DNA of 64,000 nt from Polyangiaceae bacterium (GTDB taxonomy: Bacteria; Myxococcota_A; Polyangia; Polyangiales; Polyangiaceae): assembly GCA_016719945.1 (NCBI GenBank), contig JADJYE010000040.1, positions 15,620 through 79,619 of the forward strand, written 5' to 3'. The position numbers and the translations under genes are program-made. This document shows, in pieces, positions 37,515-49,200 of the stretch (position 1 is the stretch's first letter; each line of letters opens with the position of its first letter). Below the pieces are notes generated by a model. It ran no database searches. It was not told the origin of the DNA and saw only the letters and a program-made list of their open reading frames with translations.

Positions 37515-38783
37515 TCAAGAGAGGAACTCCTCGAAGTCTTCGACCGACGGGTCGGCCGGCTGCCTAGCCGTCGGACGCGCGCGGGTTGGCCGAGCGTCGT
37601 GGTCGGGCAGCGTGTCGGCCCAGGGCGTCCGCACGACATCGTCCGGCTCCGTCGGAGGAAAGCCCGGCGAGTCGGGGATGTCCACGAGCCGGTCAACGAA
37701 GCGACGGGCGAACCTACGCAGGTGGCTGTGCCCGGATGGATCATCAGAACCCAGACACGGCAGGTGCATGCGCTCCAGCTCCCGACGCCTATCTGCAAAC
37801 GTCCGGGCGGAAAGCCCGAGGGTCCGCTGGACTTCCTCATCCGACATCCTCCCGCGGAGGAGGTGCAGGAAGCCAAGTGCGGCGATCGTGGTGCCGGCGA
37901 GCGGCCTGCCCCGTCGGCCAAGAGGAGTGCGCCCTGCGGCTGCACTCAACTCCCGCGCCAGGGCTACGGCGTCGGTGCCATCCACGTCCTCGAGCGCCGC
38001 CAGCTCGATCAACCTTAGCTTGGCGGCCTGGGCTCCGAGTACGTAGGCGCCCACCTCGTCACGTCCGATCCACCGCAGGTTCGGCAGCTTGCCAGCCGGA
38101 AGAGCGGCGAGGTCGCGAACCGCTCGCGCGTTCTTGAGCGTGACCTCGAACCGGAGTACCGAGCCCGCCTCCTCGGCGAGGCGCTCGCGAAGTTCCGCCG
38201 ATGCAGCGGCGAACTCACCCTGCTGCCGCTTCAGTTGTCTGATGCGACCGAGGATCTCAGCTCTCTTGTCGTAGAGCTGAACCCGGACCGCGGAACCATC
38301 CCACTGAAGCCCGGTGGTCGGGTGATTCCAGCGCTGCGGCGGGTTGCCCCTCCGGCTTCGGGCTGCGAGAGCGTCGAGGACGGCGGGGATCGTCGTCACG
38401 GGTAGGTCCACCGCAAACGCGATCCGTCGGACGCCCCAGCTCGTTTGGAGCAAACCCTCCCATGTCTCGGCCGAGCCTCGCGTCTTCTGAGGTGGCAAGC
38501 TGAACAGGATGTTGAGGATGGGGGACACCGTCCGACCGAGGTCAACGTCCCAGAGCGCCCGGAGCGGATAGTTGCAGGAGTAGCCGTTGGCGAGCCTGGG
38601 GATGCTGAGCTTGATCTCTACGTCACGGGTTTCCGGGCAAGACATGACGACGAACCCGGGACCGGGAGCGAAGTGCCAAGCGCGAGTGGCACCGGTAGGG
38701 TCCGTTCGCATCCGAACGAACCCCCGGTCCTGGATCTTCAGCGGATCCTTGAAGCGTGCCGTCAGCAACACGTCGTCAATCAC
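37515..38783 (-). CDS. Phage/plasmid replication protein of II/X type
   Basis: 422 aa from GTG 38783. The N-terminal half resembles gene II/X-type replication initiators (rolling-circle Rep of filamentous phages and related plasmids): IPRLANGYSCNYPLRALWDV, AVRVQLYDKRAEILGRIRQL and SVLRFEVTLKNARAVRDLAA. The VQLYDKRAEI segment may supply the catalytic Tyr and Lys. A C-terminal HTH-like part (RMSDEEVQRTLGLSARTFAD) and a Pro/Asp-rich tail follow. It could allow the excised island to replicate. Family call is moderate. Confidence 0.6.
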   Translation of the reverse strand: MIDDVLLTARFKDPLKIQDRGFVRMRTDPTGATRAWHFAPGPGFVVMSCPETRDVEIKLSIPRLANGYSCNYPLRALWDVDLGRTVSPILNILFSLPPQKTRGSAETWEGLLQTSWGVRRIAFAVDLPVTTIPAVLDALAARSRRGNPPQRWNHPTTGLQWDGSAVRVQLYDKRAEILGRIRQLKRQQGEFAAASAELRERLAEEAGSVLRFEVTLKNARAVRDLAALPAGKLPNLRWIGRDEVGAYVLGAQAAKLRLIELAALEDVDGTDAVALARELSAAAGRTPLGRRGRPLAGTTIAALGFLHLLRGRMSDEEVQRTLGLSARTFADRRRELERMHLPCLGSDDPSGHSHLRRFARRFVDRLVDIPDSPGFPPTEPDDVVRTPWADTLPDHDARPTRARPTARQPADPSVEDFEEFLS

Positions 38784-38892
38784 TGCCCGTCCCTCTCCGT
38801 ATGGGGATCCTCGAAACCCGACCGAGGGGGCGGTCGCCTAGCTGTCATCCGCATTTGCGGATGGAGCGCCAGTGGATATGAGGCTCCTCGAG

Positions 38893-39081
38893 TCACTCGG
38901 CCTCCGGCAGGGCATCGTCGAGCAGCTCGACGATGAGGTCCGAAAGGCCGACAGCGGTCTCCCGATCGATGAGGAGGTGTCGCAGGCGACGGTAGAGCTG
39001 CGGCGGCATCCTGACGCGGACGTGCCGAGCGCGGCGGTTGTTGTCGTTGGTCTCGTTGGTCTTGCTGTGCGCGGTGGTCAT
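38893..39081 (-). CDS. Ribbon-helix-helix-type small DNA-binding protein
   Basis: 62 aa from ATG 39081; a TTG six codons upstream is possible. RRARHVRVRMPPQLYRRLRH then LLIDRETAVGLSDLIVELLD has the beta-strand/helix/helix pattern of CopG/Arc-like proteins. It lies just after the ParB-like gene and before the Rep-like gene. Candidate copy-number or partition regulator. Confidence 0.7.
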   Translation of the reverse strand: MTTAHSKTNETNDNNRRARHVRVRMPPQLYRRLRHLLIDRETAVGLSDLIVELLDDALPEAE

Positions 39082-39116
39082 GCCGTACCGCGCGTACAAG
39101 ACAACTATTGGCTGCC

Positions 39117-40943
39117 CTACCGGCTAAGGACCGCCAGCGCCTCGCGGATCGCCGATGCGATCGGCGCCGAGTCCGCAGCATCGCCGAGCTGGTCCAACGC
39201 CGCCGTGGCCTCCTTCGGCTTGAAGCCCATGTTCGTCAGAGCGCTCACCAACGCGGGCCGACCCGTCATTCCCGCCGTGCGGCGTGTGGAGTTTGTAGGT
39301 GGGCTGGCGAGTTTGATGGGACGGGTGATCCCATGCGAGCGGCGAAGCACCTCGGCGAGAAGAAAGGAGCGGAAGGCTGCTCGCAGGGCTCCGCGCGTGC
39401 GACCTCCTTGAACAAGGCATTTCACTCGACCTGCCAAGGCCGGCGGCTCCCAAGTGATCGCCGTCGGGCCGAAGGCCTTCGTCTCCGGCCACCACGAGAC
39501 TTCCCAGACGACGTTCGTCACCGCACCGAGCCCGAGGTTTCCAAGTCGGTTGCGCACGTCGATCAAGATCCCGACGTGATGCGTGGCGACCTCTGCCTCG
39601 CGAGCGGTGAAATCAGCCGCGATGTCCGGGGGCAGTTCGGCGATCGTCTCGGCGACGATGGTCGAGAGGTCGCCGGCTCCCACGTGGGCTTCGTCGTCGC
39701 GATAGGTTGGCACTGGCTCAGCGGGGCCGTCGTCCTGAAGCTCCACGTGCTTGGTGTCGCTGGTGACCCGAACCCTCACCTTGCGGCCGAGAAAGAACAG
39801 CGTCGTCACGTGCCCGGTGGCGTCGGCCACCAGCGGAGCCTTGGCGACGACATCTCGAGGAGGCGGGGGCGGACGATGCGTCCCGGTCACCTTCTGGATC
39901 GCCGCATCGACAGTCTTGGCCTTGCCCGCGGCGAGCAACTCGGCCACCGGACCTCGGTGCCGCTCGGGGAGCCGAGCGAGGGCGCAGAGCTGGCGGTGGT
40001 TGTCCGCGATCGGCGAGTCGGACAAGAGGCCGAACACCTCGTCCCCGAGAGCCGTAGCGATCTGGACCCGCTGCTCGATCATCCGCCGGCCGGAGCGCGA
40101 GCTGGCGTTCTCGGCAGCGAACGAAACATGCTTCGCTTGCTGGCCTTGCCGTGCTCGGCCGCCAGCGACGCCGGCTCGCGTCTCGGGATGCAGCTCGAGG
40201 TACAGCTCCTTCTGACGCTTTTCCGCGCGAGCCCGCTCGAGCACGGTCAGGTCGCGCCGCTCGAGGTTCTCGTCGATCTCGTCCAGCTCGAGTTGTTTGG
40301 GATCGCCCTCAGCGAGCAGGGCATCGATCGTCGGGCGCCCGTCGGCCTCGTGGGAAAGGTAGCGATGGAGCCCTGTGACCAGGACGTACGGCTGGCCCTC
40401 CTGATCGGTGGGGCGGCGGGCGACTCGGATCGGGCTGAGGAGCCCGCGACGCCGGATGGACCGCATCATCGACTCGACCAGCCGGCCGTTCGCTCGACGG
40501 CGCCGATCCTCGGGGACGTAGATGTCGCCGAGCGGGATGGCCAAGACGATGCGGTCCTGTTGAGCGGACGGCGTGTCGGACTTCCCGCGGCATGACGCAA
40601 CCAGTTCCGCTCCACGACGACGAAGGAACGCTTCCCATGCAGGCACAGGCTGCCGCGGAGAAGGGCTTGGGAGCAGACCGCTTCCTTGCATGGCGACGAC
40701 CGCATCCAGAGCTGCGCGAAACCGTTGAGCGGCGAGGGTCAGGGCGTCGGCCTCCGAGGGAAGCTCGCCTTCGCCGTTCCCTGTGGCGACTCTATCGACG
40801 GCGGCCTCGACGAAGGCGACGCCAACATCTCGAATCGGAGGCGGCGCGACCTGGAAAAACGAACACGCGACGGCCTCGTCCAGCAGACGGACGACAGCCT
40901 CTTCCAGCACGGCCTCGTGCTGGCGCTCATGGGCATCAGACAT
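39117..40943 (-). CDS. ParB-like nuclease-domain protein with RuvA-domain-III-like tail
   Basis: 608 aa from ATG 40943 (MSDAHERQHEAVLEEAVVRL). At residues ~135-255 lies a ParB/Srx N-terminal domain: IPLGDIYVPEDRRRRANGRL, GLLSPIRVARRPTDQEGQPY, LVTGLHRYLSHEADGRPTI and DENLERRDLTVLERARAEK. A helical region with a ParB-like DNA-binding character follows (GLLSDSPIADNHRQLCALAR). After a ~150-residue part of unknown fold, the last ~50 residues read RPALVSALTNMGFKPKEATA, then ALDQLGDAADSAPIASAIRE, close to the RuvA C-terminal domain that binds RuvB. I know of no ParB with that tail. It heads the minus-strand replication/partition run of genes. No ParA is visible. Confidence 0.82.
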   Translation of the reverse strand: MSDAHERQHEAVLEEAVVRLLDEAVACSFFQVAPPPIRDVGVAFVEAAVDRVATGNGEGELPSEADALTLAAQRFRAALDAVVAMQGSGLLPSPSPRQPVPAWEAFLRRRGAELVASCRGKSDTPSAQQDRIVLAIPLGDIYVPEDRRRRANGRLVESMMRSIRRRGLLSPIRVARRPTDQEGQPYVLVTGLHRYLSHEADGRPTIDALLAEGDPKQLELDEIDENLERRDLTVLERARAEKRQKELYLELHPETRAGVAGGRARQGQQAKHVSFAAENASSRSGRRMIEQRVQIATALGDEVFGLLSDSPIADNHRQLCALARLPERHRGPVAELLAAGKAKTVDAAIQKVTGTHRPPPPPRDVVAKAPLVADATGHVTTLFFLGRKVRVRVTSDTKHVELQDDGPAEPVPTYRDDEAHVGAGDLSTIVAETIAELPPDIAADFTAREAEVATHHVGILIDVRNRLGNLGLGAVTNVVWEVSWWPETKAFGPTAITWEPPALAGRVKCLVQGGRTRGALRAAFRSFLLAEVLRRSHGITRPIKLASPPTNSTRRTAGMTGRPALVSALTNMGFKPKEATAALDQLGDAADSAPIASAIREALAVLSR

Positions 40944-41248
40944 GATGTACCTCGACGGAAATGCCGGACCAGGCCGGCTACCTGCGGTCTGAGTTCGACC
41001 TCGGTAGTTCGTCGAGAGCGCCACGCGGGCGTTCGGGTCGGGCCGTTCGAGAAGGCATCGTTCCTATTTCATTCACCGCGGGATCGACTCGTTGCGGCCA
41101 CGGGCGAAAAAAGATCGCGCCGAGGTTCATCCGGCCGCCAACGCGGTCGTACAAAAAGTCGTCGCGTTGTCGATTTCGACCGAATCGACCCGCGCGCCGG
41201 TGTTTGTGAGGCTCCGGGCTCACGCATCGGGCCCGGAAAGAGATCGAG

Positions 41249-41535
41249 ATGAAGAAGCACCATCGACCTGCTGCCACGACCGAGAACACCCCGGACCTCG
41301 CAACCGTCGCTCTGCCCAAGGGCAGGTTCTGGCTCACGATCCCCGCGGCTGAGAATTTCACCCCCGAAGAGCGCGCGCTGTTCGAGAGCGGGCGGTACCC
41401 GTTCACGGTCTGCGAGCACACGCCTGAGCACGAGACCTTCTTGGACTTCCTGGTCGAGCAAGGGGTGGCTGAGTGGTGTCGGGACCTCGATGCGAGCGCG
41501 GCGGGGTCGTCCGACGACTCGAAGGGAGACCGCTG

Positions 41536-41536
<1 letters not shown>
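41249..41536 (+). CDS. Small unrecognised protein coupled to the large recombinase
   Basis: 95 aa from ATG 41249 (MKKHHRPAATTENTPDLATV). The core reads LPKGRFWLTIPAAENFTPEE then RALFESGRYPFTVCEHTPEH and FLDFLVEQGVAEWC. Its TGA overlaps the recombinase ATG (TGATG), implying coupled translation. It could be a recombination directionality factor or an accessory protein, but no HTH is seen. Confidence 0.65.
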
Positions 41537-43276
<1,740 letters not shown>

Positions 43277-43282
43277 AGAGGC

Positions 43283-43310
43283 ACTCTAGTCGGCGCGCCG
43301 GTCTTGTCAA
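43283..43310 (-). promoter_or_regulatory. Sigma-70-type promoter of tRNA-fMet
   Basis: On the minus strand TTGACA (43305-43310) and TAGAGT (43283-43288) are separated by 16 bases. The tRNA starts 6 bases past the -10 box. A consensus -35 in this GC-rich setting is notable. Confidence 0.72.
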
Positions 43311-43459
43311 CGGGTTCGTTCTGTCGCGCGAAACGGGCCGTTCGGAGGCCCGGTGCCTCTCGCTCTCTCCTCTCTCGCTCTGCCTCTCGTGCCCCGCCCG
43401 TTCGACCCGCCACTCGGCCGCGCGGAATGAGCCCCGCGGCCGCGGCGTAGCTGGCCTCC

Positions 43460-44401
43460 GTGAGAGCTCCGTCACGCGCGACGACGCGCTGGGTCCCGCT
43501 GGCGCTGCTGCTCATCGCGAGCTGCGCCAGACCGCTGGAGCCGCTGCGTCCGTCCGTCGCGCTCGACGGCGACGCCAACGAAGACCCGCCGCTCGGCGAC
43601 TCGGGCATCGACTGGGGGGCGAAGCTGTTTCCTCCCAAGCCGGCCGCCGATCCCGCGCCCGCTGCCGCCGATCCCGCGAGCGCTGCCGCAACGCCCGCGC
43701 CCACGCCTACGCCTTCGCCCGCGCTCGACCCTCCGCTGCCGCCGCCCCACTTCGAGCCCTCGGATCTCCCTGTCTCCGACTCGTCAACACCGATCGAGGC
43801 TCGCTCTCTCTCGGAGGTGTGCGCAGCGTTCATGGCGGTCCCGCCTGTCGCGTCTCGCGAGGGGGTGCCGGGCAAGCCACGATCGTGCAAGCCGCTCACG
43901 CTCTCGACGCCGTTCACTCCGACCCAGCAGTACCTCGGGGTCTCGGCGCTGCGTCTGTTCGACGGGACCGCGGCGTTCTCGCAGCTCTATGTGCAGACGC
44001 CCTCGGGGCTCGCGGCGCTCCCGGTCGGGTGGGACGTCGTCGATCCCGACGACCCTGGCTGTCCGTCGATGGTGCGGCTCGCGGGGGTCGAGCAGCTGCG
44101 GGTGGAGAGGGGCATGCTGGTCGTGGTCGCCCTCGGGGAGGACTCGACGTGGGTCGATCCGATCAATGAGCAGGATGGCGGGCGGCGCACGCGCCTCACG
44201 CCTCAGGTGGTGCTGGCCGATCTCGACGGCGACGTGCTGCACACGCGGGTGTTCCAGCCTCGGATGTTCGGCGGCGCAGACCTCGGCGAGAAGGTGCAGC
44301 CCGCCCCGACCGAGGTGCCCTGGCACCGCCTCGACTGGTCGGGGCGTCGCGGCTTCTCTGTCTCTGCACGCGGCACGCTGCTCGGCGTCCTAGCACCTTG
44401 A
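43460..44401 (+). CDS. Unrecognised lipoprotein with Pro/Ala-rich linker
   Basis: 313 aa. The N-terminal signal peptide ends in the lipobox LLLIASCARPLEP (Cys ~22). A Pro/Ala-rich linker (residues ~60-105, e.g. AATPAPTPTPSPALDPPLPP) leads to a ~190-residue C-terminal beta-rich domain with LSEVCAAFMAVPPVASREG, YLGVSALRLFDGTAAFSQLY and QVVLADLDGDVLHTRVFQPR. Two possible disulfide Cys pairs (CAAF, CKPL; DPGCPSMV). Probably outer-membrane or periplasm facing. No family recognised. First chromosomal gene beyond the tRNA. Confidence 0.78.
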   Translation: MRAPSRATTRWVPLALLLIASCARPLEPLRPSVALDGDANEDPPLGDSGIDWGAKLFPPKPAADPAPAAADPASAAATPAPTPTPSPALDPPLPPPHFEPSDLPVSDSSTPIEARSLSEVCAAFMAVPPVASREGVPGKPRSCKPLTLSTPFTPTQQYLGVSALRLFDGTAAFSQLYVQTPSGLAALPVGWDVVDPDDPGCPSMVRLAGVEQLRVERGMLVVVALGEDSTWVDPINEQDGGRRTRLTPQVVLADLDGDVLHTRVFQPRMFGGADLGEKVQPAPTEVPWHRLDWSGRRGFSVSARGTLLGVLAP

Positions 44402-44495
44402 CGACAGACGGCGCGGCCGCGCGCCATCGCATCCGTGTTACTCGACCCTTGCGGCCGGTCTCCACGACGGCGAGCGACTCGGGGGGAGAGACGAC

Positions 44496-44975
44496 GTGTC
44501 CGACCAGCGCTTCACGACCCACACACTCGACGCGGCCCAGTCGGTCGCGGTGCTCGACGGCCTGATCTTGGTCTGGGTGCGCGCGGTCCCGAGCGCGGCG
44601 AGCGTGCACGCGCTGCGCACCCACATCCAAGCGGCGCGCCCTGCGCCGTGGGGGGTCGTCCACTTCTTCGAGCTCGAGCGGGTGGGCCTGCCGGACGAAC
44701 CGACCCGCTCCGCGTATGCAGAGCTGACGCGCGACGCGAAGGCGAGCGGCCGCTGCACGGCGCTGGTCACCGAGCGGCTGCTCATGCAGTCCATCGTCCG
44801 CTCGGTGGTCAGCGGGCTCAGGCTGCTCACGCGCCACCAGGGGCAGATCGAGACCTTCCCCAGCCTCGCCGCGGCGCTGCCCTGGCTCGAGACGCAACGG
44901 CCAACCAGCCGCGCGCGGCTCGAGCCCGAGGCCCTGCCGGCCGCGCTCGAGGCCCTGCGCGCGGCGCAGGTCTGA
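44496..44975 (+). CDS. Unrecognised 159-aa protein
   Basis: The sequence MSDQRFTTHTLDAAQSVAVL then DGLILVWVRAVPSAASVHAL suggests an alternating beta/alpha fold similar in size to the SpoIIAA-like/STAS group (WGVVHFFELERVGLPDEPTR, CTALVTERLLMQSIVRSVVS). The match is by pattern only. It faces the FHA/sigma-54 gene tail to tail with a 3-base gap. Confidence 0.65.
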   Translation: MSDQRFTTHTLDAAQSVAVLDGLILVWVRAVPSAASVHALRTHIQAARPAPWGVVHFFELERVGLPDEPTRSAYAELTRDAKASGRCTALVTERLLMQSIVRSVVSGLRLLTRHQGQIETFPSLAAALPWLETQRPTSRARLEPEALPAALEALRAAQV

Positions 44976-44978
44976 GGC

Positions 44979-46145
44979 TCAGCTCTCCTCGGCGCCGTGC
45001 TTCTCCATCCACCGCCTGAGCTTGCTGCGATGGATGCCGAGCGCGCGCGCGGCCACCGAGACGTTGGCCGCCGAGACCTGCAGCGCGAGGCGGATGTCCT
45101 CATCCTTGGGCTCCTCCGCCGCGGCCGTCGCGGCGTCTGTCTCGAGCGGCTCCTCCTTGGGCAGGTGCTCTGCGCCGAGCTGGTCGTGGCCGTCGACCTC
45201 GGCGGTGACGGCGCAGGCCTCGACCGTGCGTAGCAGCTCGCGCACGTTGCCCGGCCAGCGCAGGGTGAGCGCGCGCTCGACGAAGCCGAGGCTGGGGCGC
45301 ACCGCGGAGCCCGCGCGTCGCAGCTCGAGCTCGATCAAGAAGGGGATCTCGTAGCGGCGGGCGGCGAGCGGCGGCAGCTCGAGCATCGGCGTGGCGATGC
45401 GATGAAAGAGGTCCTCGCGAAAGCGCTTGCTCGCGACGTCGCTGCGCAGGTCCTTCATGGTGGCGAAGCAGACGCGCACCTCGGCGCGGCGCGGGCGCAC
45501 GTCGCCCACCGCGAAGAACTCGCGCGTCTCGAGGAAGCGCAGCAGCTTGGCCTGCACCCCGGGCTCGAGCTCGGCCACCTCGTCGAGGAACAGGGTGCCC
45601 CCGTCGGCGGCCTGCACGTGGCCGATGGCGTCTTGCTCGGCGCCTGTGAACGCGCCCTTCTTGGCCCCGAACAGCAGCCGCTCCGCGATCGCGGGCGCGA
45701 TCGTGGCGCAGTTGATCGCCACGAACGGGCCGGCCCCCTGGCTCTCGTGAAAGGCGCGCGCGAGCAGCTCCTTGCCGGTCCCGCTCGCGCCGAGCACGAG
45801 CAGCTGCCCGAGGCGCCCGTAGGCCTGCGCGCGCCGGATCAGGTCCCCGAGCGCGGGGCCCTGCACCTGCTCGCCGCGCACGTGGGTCGGCGCGTCGGCG
45901 AACTTGCGCCCGTCCCTCACGGCGACGAACAGCGTGCGCCCCGCGCGCACGACGGCGCCCTCGTCGAGCTCGCGCTTGCCTGTCACGCGCTGGCCGTCCA
46001 CGAACGTGCCGTTGCGGCTGCCGAGGTCTTCGAGCACGAGCTGCCGTGGGCCGCTCAGGCCGAAGTGATCGCGGCTCATCTGGTCATCGACCAGGCCGAG
46101 CTCGCCCAGCCGATCACGCCCGACCTTGCCCGGCGAGACGACCAC
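44979..46145 (-). CDS. FHA-domain sigma-54-dependent activator
   Basis: 388 aa from GTG 46145. The N-terminal FHA domain (phosphothreonine binding) reads GRDRLGELGLVDDQMSRDHF then LEDLGSRNGTFVDGQRV; the first strand seems short, so the true start may be slightly different. The AAA+ module has Walker A LGASGTGKELLARAFHE, the sigma-54 loop KKGAFTGAEQ, Walker B GGTLFLDEVAELE and WPGNVRELLRTVEAC. The C-terminal Fis-type HTH reads SAANVSVAARALGIHRSKLR. FHA activators respond to Ser/Thr kinases. The kinase gene starts divergently 153 bases away and is the natural partner. Confidence 0.92.
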   Translation of the reverse strand: MVVSPGKVGRDRLGELGLVDDQMSRDHFGLSGPRQLVLEDLGSRNGTFVDGQRVTGKRELDEGAVVRAGRTLFVAVRDGRKFADAPTHVRGEQVQGPALGDLIRRAQAYGRLGQLLVLGASGTGKELLARAFHESQGAGPFVAINCATIAPAIAERLLFGAKKGAFTGAEQDAIGHVQAADGGTLFLDEVAELEPGVQAKLLRFLETREFFAVGDVRPRRAEVRVCFATMKDLRSDVASKRFREDLFHRIATPMLELPPLAARRYEIPFLIELELRRAGSAVRPSLGFVERALTLRWPGNVRELLRTVEACAVTAEVDGHDQLGAEHLPKEEPLETDAATAAAEEPKDEDIRLALQVSAANVSVAARALGIHRSKLRRWMEKHGAEES

Positions 46146-46298
46146 CGACAGCGCGCCCTGGAGTAGACCGCGACCAGCGCAGGCCGCTCAGGGTCCCCGT
46201 GGTGCGGTTCGTCGCTGACGATGGGCGCGGTGCGCGTTCGACTCATCATGGTTGGTCGCGCCTGGAGCAACCGGTCCCCTCCGCCGACCGGGAGCGGT

Positions 46299-49200
46299 AT
46301 GTTACGTCCCGTGAGGGTCGCGTGTCTGCCGGAGGCCGATCTCGGCGACCGCTTCGAGTGGCTGGCCCACCTCGGGAGCGGCGGGTACGGCCGCGTCGAT
46401 CTGGCGTTCGACAGGGTCCGGGGGCAGCGCGTCGCGCTCAAGCGGCTGCGCGCCGAGCACCCCGATCCGAGCCAGCTGAAGCGAGAGTTCCGCGTGCTGC
46501 GCGATCTCGCCCACAAGAACCTGGTGACGATGCTCGAGCTGGTCCTCGAGCCGACGCTCGAGTGCATCGTCCTCGAGTACGTCGAGGGCAGCGATCTGCT
46601 CCGCTACCTCGGGGTTGGCGCGGCTCCCTCGCAGACCCACACCCGGACGGCCCTGGTGAGCGAGGCGGCAGCAGCCGAGCCGCACTCGAGCCCGGGGCGC
46701 TGCGACAGGGGCGCGCTGGTCGCCTGCCTGTCGCAGCTGGTCGACGCGCTCGAGCTGCTCGAGCGCCACGGCTGGGTGCACGGCGACCTCAAGCCCGAGA
46801 ACGTGCTGGTCGACGCCGAGGGTCGCGTCGTGGTGCTCGACTTCGGCATCGCGCGGCTCGCCGGCAGCAAGCCTGCGCGCGCCGTGGGCACGCTCGCGTA
46901 CATGGCGCCCGAGCAGATCGACGCGTCGGACGCGCTCACGTCCGCGGTCGACCGCTACGCGCTGGGCGTCCTCTTGTACCGGGCGCTGTCGGGCGTGCTG
47001 CCGTTCGTGGGCTCCGCCAGCGAGGTGCGCGCGCAGCAGCGCTCCGGCGCGCCCGCCCTCGGGGCCGGCACCCTCGAGCAGCTCTGCCGCGAGCTGATGT
47101 CCGAGGACCCGACGCGCCGCCCGACCTTCGCGCGCGTGCGAGCGGCGCTGGGCGCCGAGCCGCGCGTGCCCGTCGCGACGGCGTCGAGCTCGGGGCTGCA
47201 CCCGCGCCTGCCAGCGCCGTTCGTCGGTCGAGGTCGCGAGCTCGAGCGCGCCATGGCCGCGCTCCACGCCTCCACCGCGCCGATCCTGACGGTGGTCGCG
47301 GGACCCGGCCTCGGCAAGACCACCCTCCTCGATCGCCTGGTGGCCGCGAGCGGGCGGCGCGCGCTCCGCTCGCGCTGCTACGCCAACGAGTCGATCCGCT
47401 GGAACGCGATCGACGGGCTGCTCGACAGCCTGCTCGCGGGCGGCCTCCGGGTCGACCCCGACGACGACGCGGATCTCGCGGCCTTGGCGCGCCTCTTTCC
47501 GGCGCTCAGCCGCCGCGCCGCGCCGCCCCTCGCCGACGGCGCGCCGCTCGCCGAGCGCCTCAGATCGGCCGCGCGCGGGCTGCTGCGCCTGGTCGAGCGC
47601 GATGGCATCGAGCTCTTGATCGTCGATGACGTGCAATGGGCGGACGCCGACTCGATGGCGCTGCTGCGAGAGCTGTTGGCGCTGCCCTCCGACCTGTCTG
47701 TCATCATCGCGATGCGCGGGCCCGACGCTCGCAGCGACGCCATCTCGGAGGGGCTCGCGCGCAGCGGGCGCGCGCTCGAGCGGCTCGAGCTGGCGCCCCT
47801 CGACGCGGAGGCGATCTCCGAGCTGTGGTCGGCGCTGCGCCCGTTCGAGCCGGTCGACCTCGAGCACGTGCTCTCGGCGACGGGCGGCGTCCCCTTCCTG
47901 ATCGAGGAGCTCGCGCGCGCCGAGCTCGAGATCGAGGGCCGAGAGGCCGTGCTCATGAACCTGCTCAGCGTGCACGACGCCCCGCTCGACGGCGCGCTGC
48001 TGCAGCGCGCCTCGCTGATCGAGCCCCACGCGCTGCGGCGGCTGGTGAACGAGCGGGTGCTGCGCGTCGAGCGCGCAGGCGCGGGCCGAGAGCGCTTCGA
48101 CCTCTACCACGACGTGCTCCGCCAGCGCTGGCTCGCGCGGCTCTCGACCGAGGCCCGGCGCGCCGCCCACCTTACGCTGGCCGACGCCATGCTCGACCGA
48201 GGCGACGGCACCGCCGACGACATCGCGACCCACCTGCTCGCGGCCAACGACGAGCGGGCCCCGCGCTACGTCGGCGCCGCGGCCGAGGAGGCCGAGCGCG
48301 TGCTCGCCTTCGATCGCGCGGCCACCTGGCACCTCCGTCGCCTCTCCCTGCCCATGGCCGACGAGGAGCAGCTCGTGGTGCGCGGGCGTCTCGCCGACTG
48401 CTATCGGCTCAACGAGCACCACGTCGACGCGGCGCAGGCGCTGGAAGATCTCGCCGCGCGCATGCCCGCCTCACCGCAGCGCACCGAGCTGCGGCGCAAG
48501 GCCGCGGAGCAATGGCTCACGGCCGGCGAGCTCGAGCGCGGCGGGGCCGTCGTGCGAGCGCTCGACGACGAGGCCGACTTCGGCCTGCTCATCCCGAACA
48601 ACCGGCCGCTCGGCCTGCTCGCCGAGCGCGTGCGTGTCGCCCTCGCCCTCAACGCGCCGGGCTTCGTGCGGCGCCGGCCCTCGCGCGCCGATCTCACCCG
48701 CATCGATCTGGCGTGGACCGTCTCGGGCTGCCTCGCGCTGGTCGACCCCCTGCGCGCCGGCGCTGTCCACGCGGTCGGGCTGGTGCATGCGCTCGAGGGC
48801 GGCGACCCCGTGCGCACTCTGCGCGCCCTGATCGGGGAGGTGAGCTACCAGGGCATGTACGGCTCGACCAACAGCGAGCTGTGCGACCGGCTGCTGTCCC
48901 GCATCGACGAGACGTCGCGCGGGCTCGACGACTACGCCGAGGCGCTCACGCGCGCGGCGCACGGCGTGGTCGCGGTCGAGCGCGGGGAGTTCGCGCGAGG
49001 CGTGCAGCTCTTGCCGGTCGCCCTGCGCGCGCTCACCAAGCACCCCAAGACCGTGGGCTGGGAGATCATGCCGGTGCGCCATTTCTACATGCACGCCCTC
49101 TACTATCAGGGGCGGTACGACGAGCTCATCGAGCACGTGAAGGCGGAGCACAAGGAGGCCGAGCAGCGCCGCAATCGGCACCGCATGAGCGACGCCACGC

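Noticed and set aside
46302..48422. A 706-codon minus-strand frame and another plus-strand long frame across the kinase gene
   Set aside because: Both are out of frame with a kinase that has every catalytic motif; no domain signal in the alternatives.
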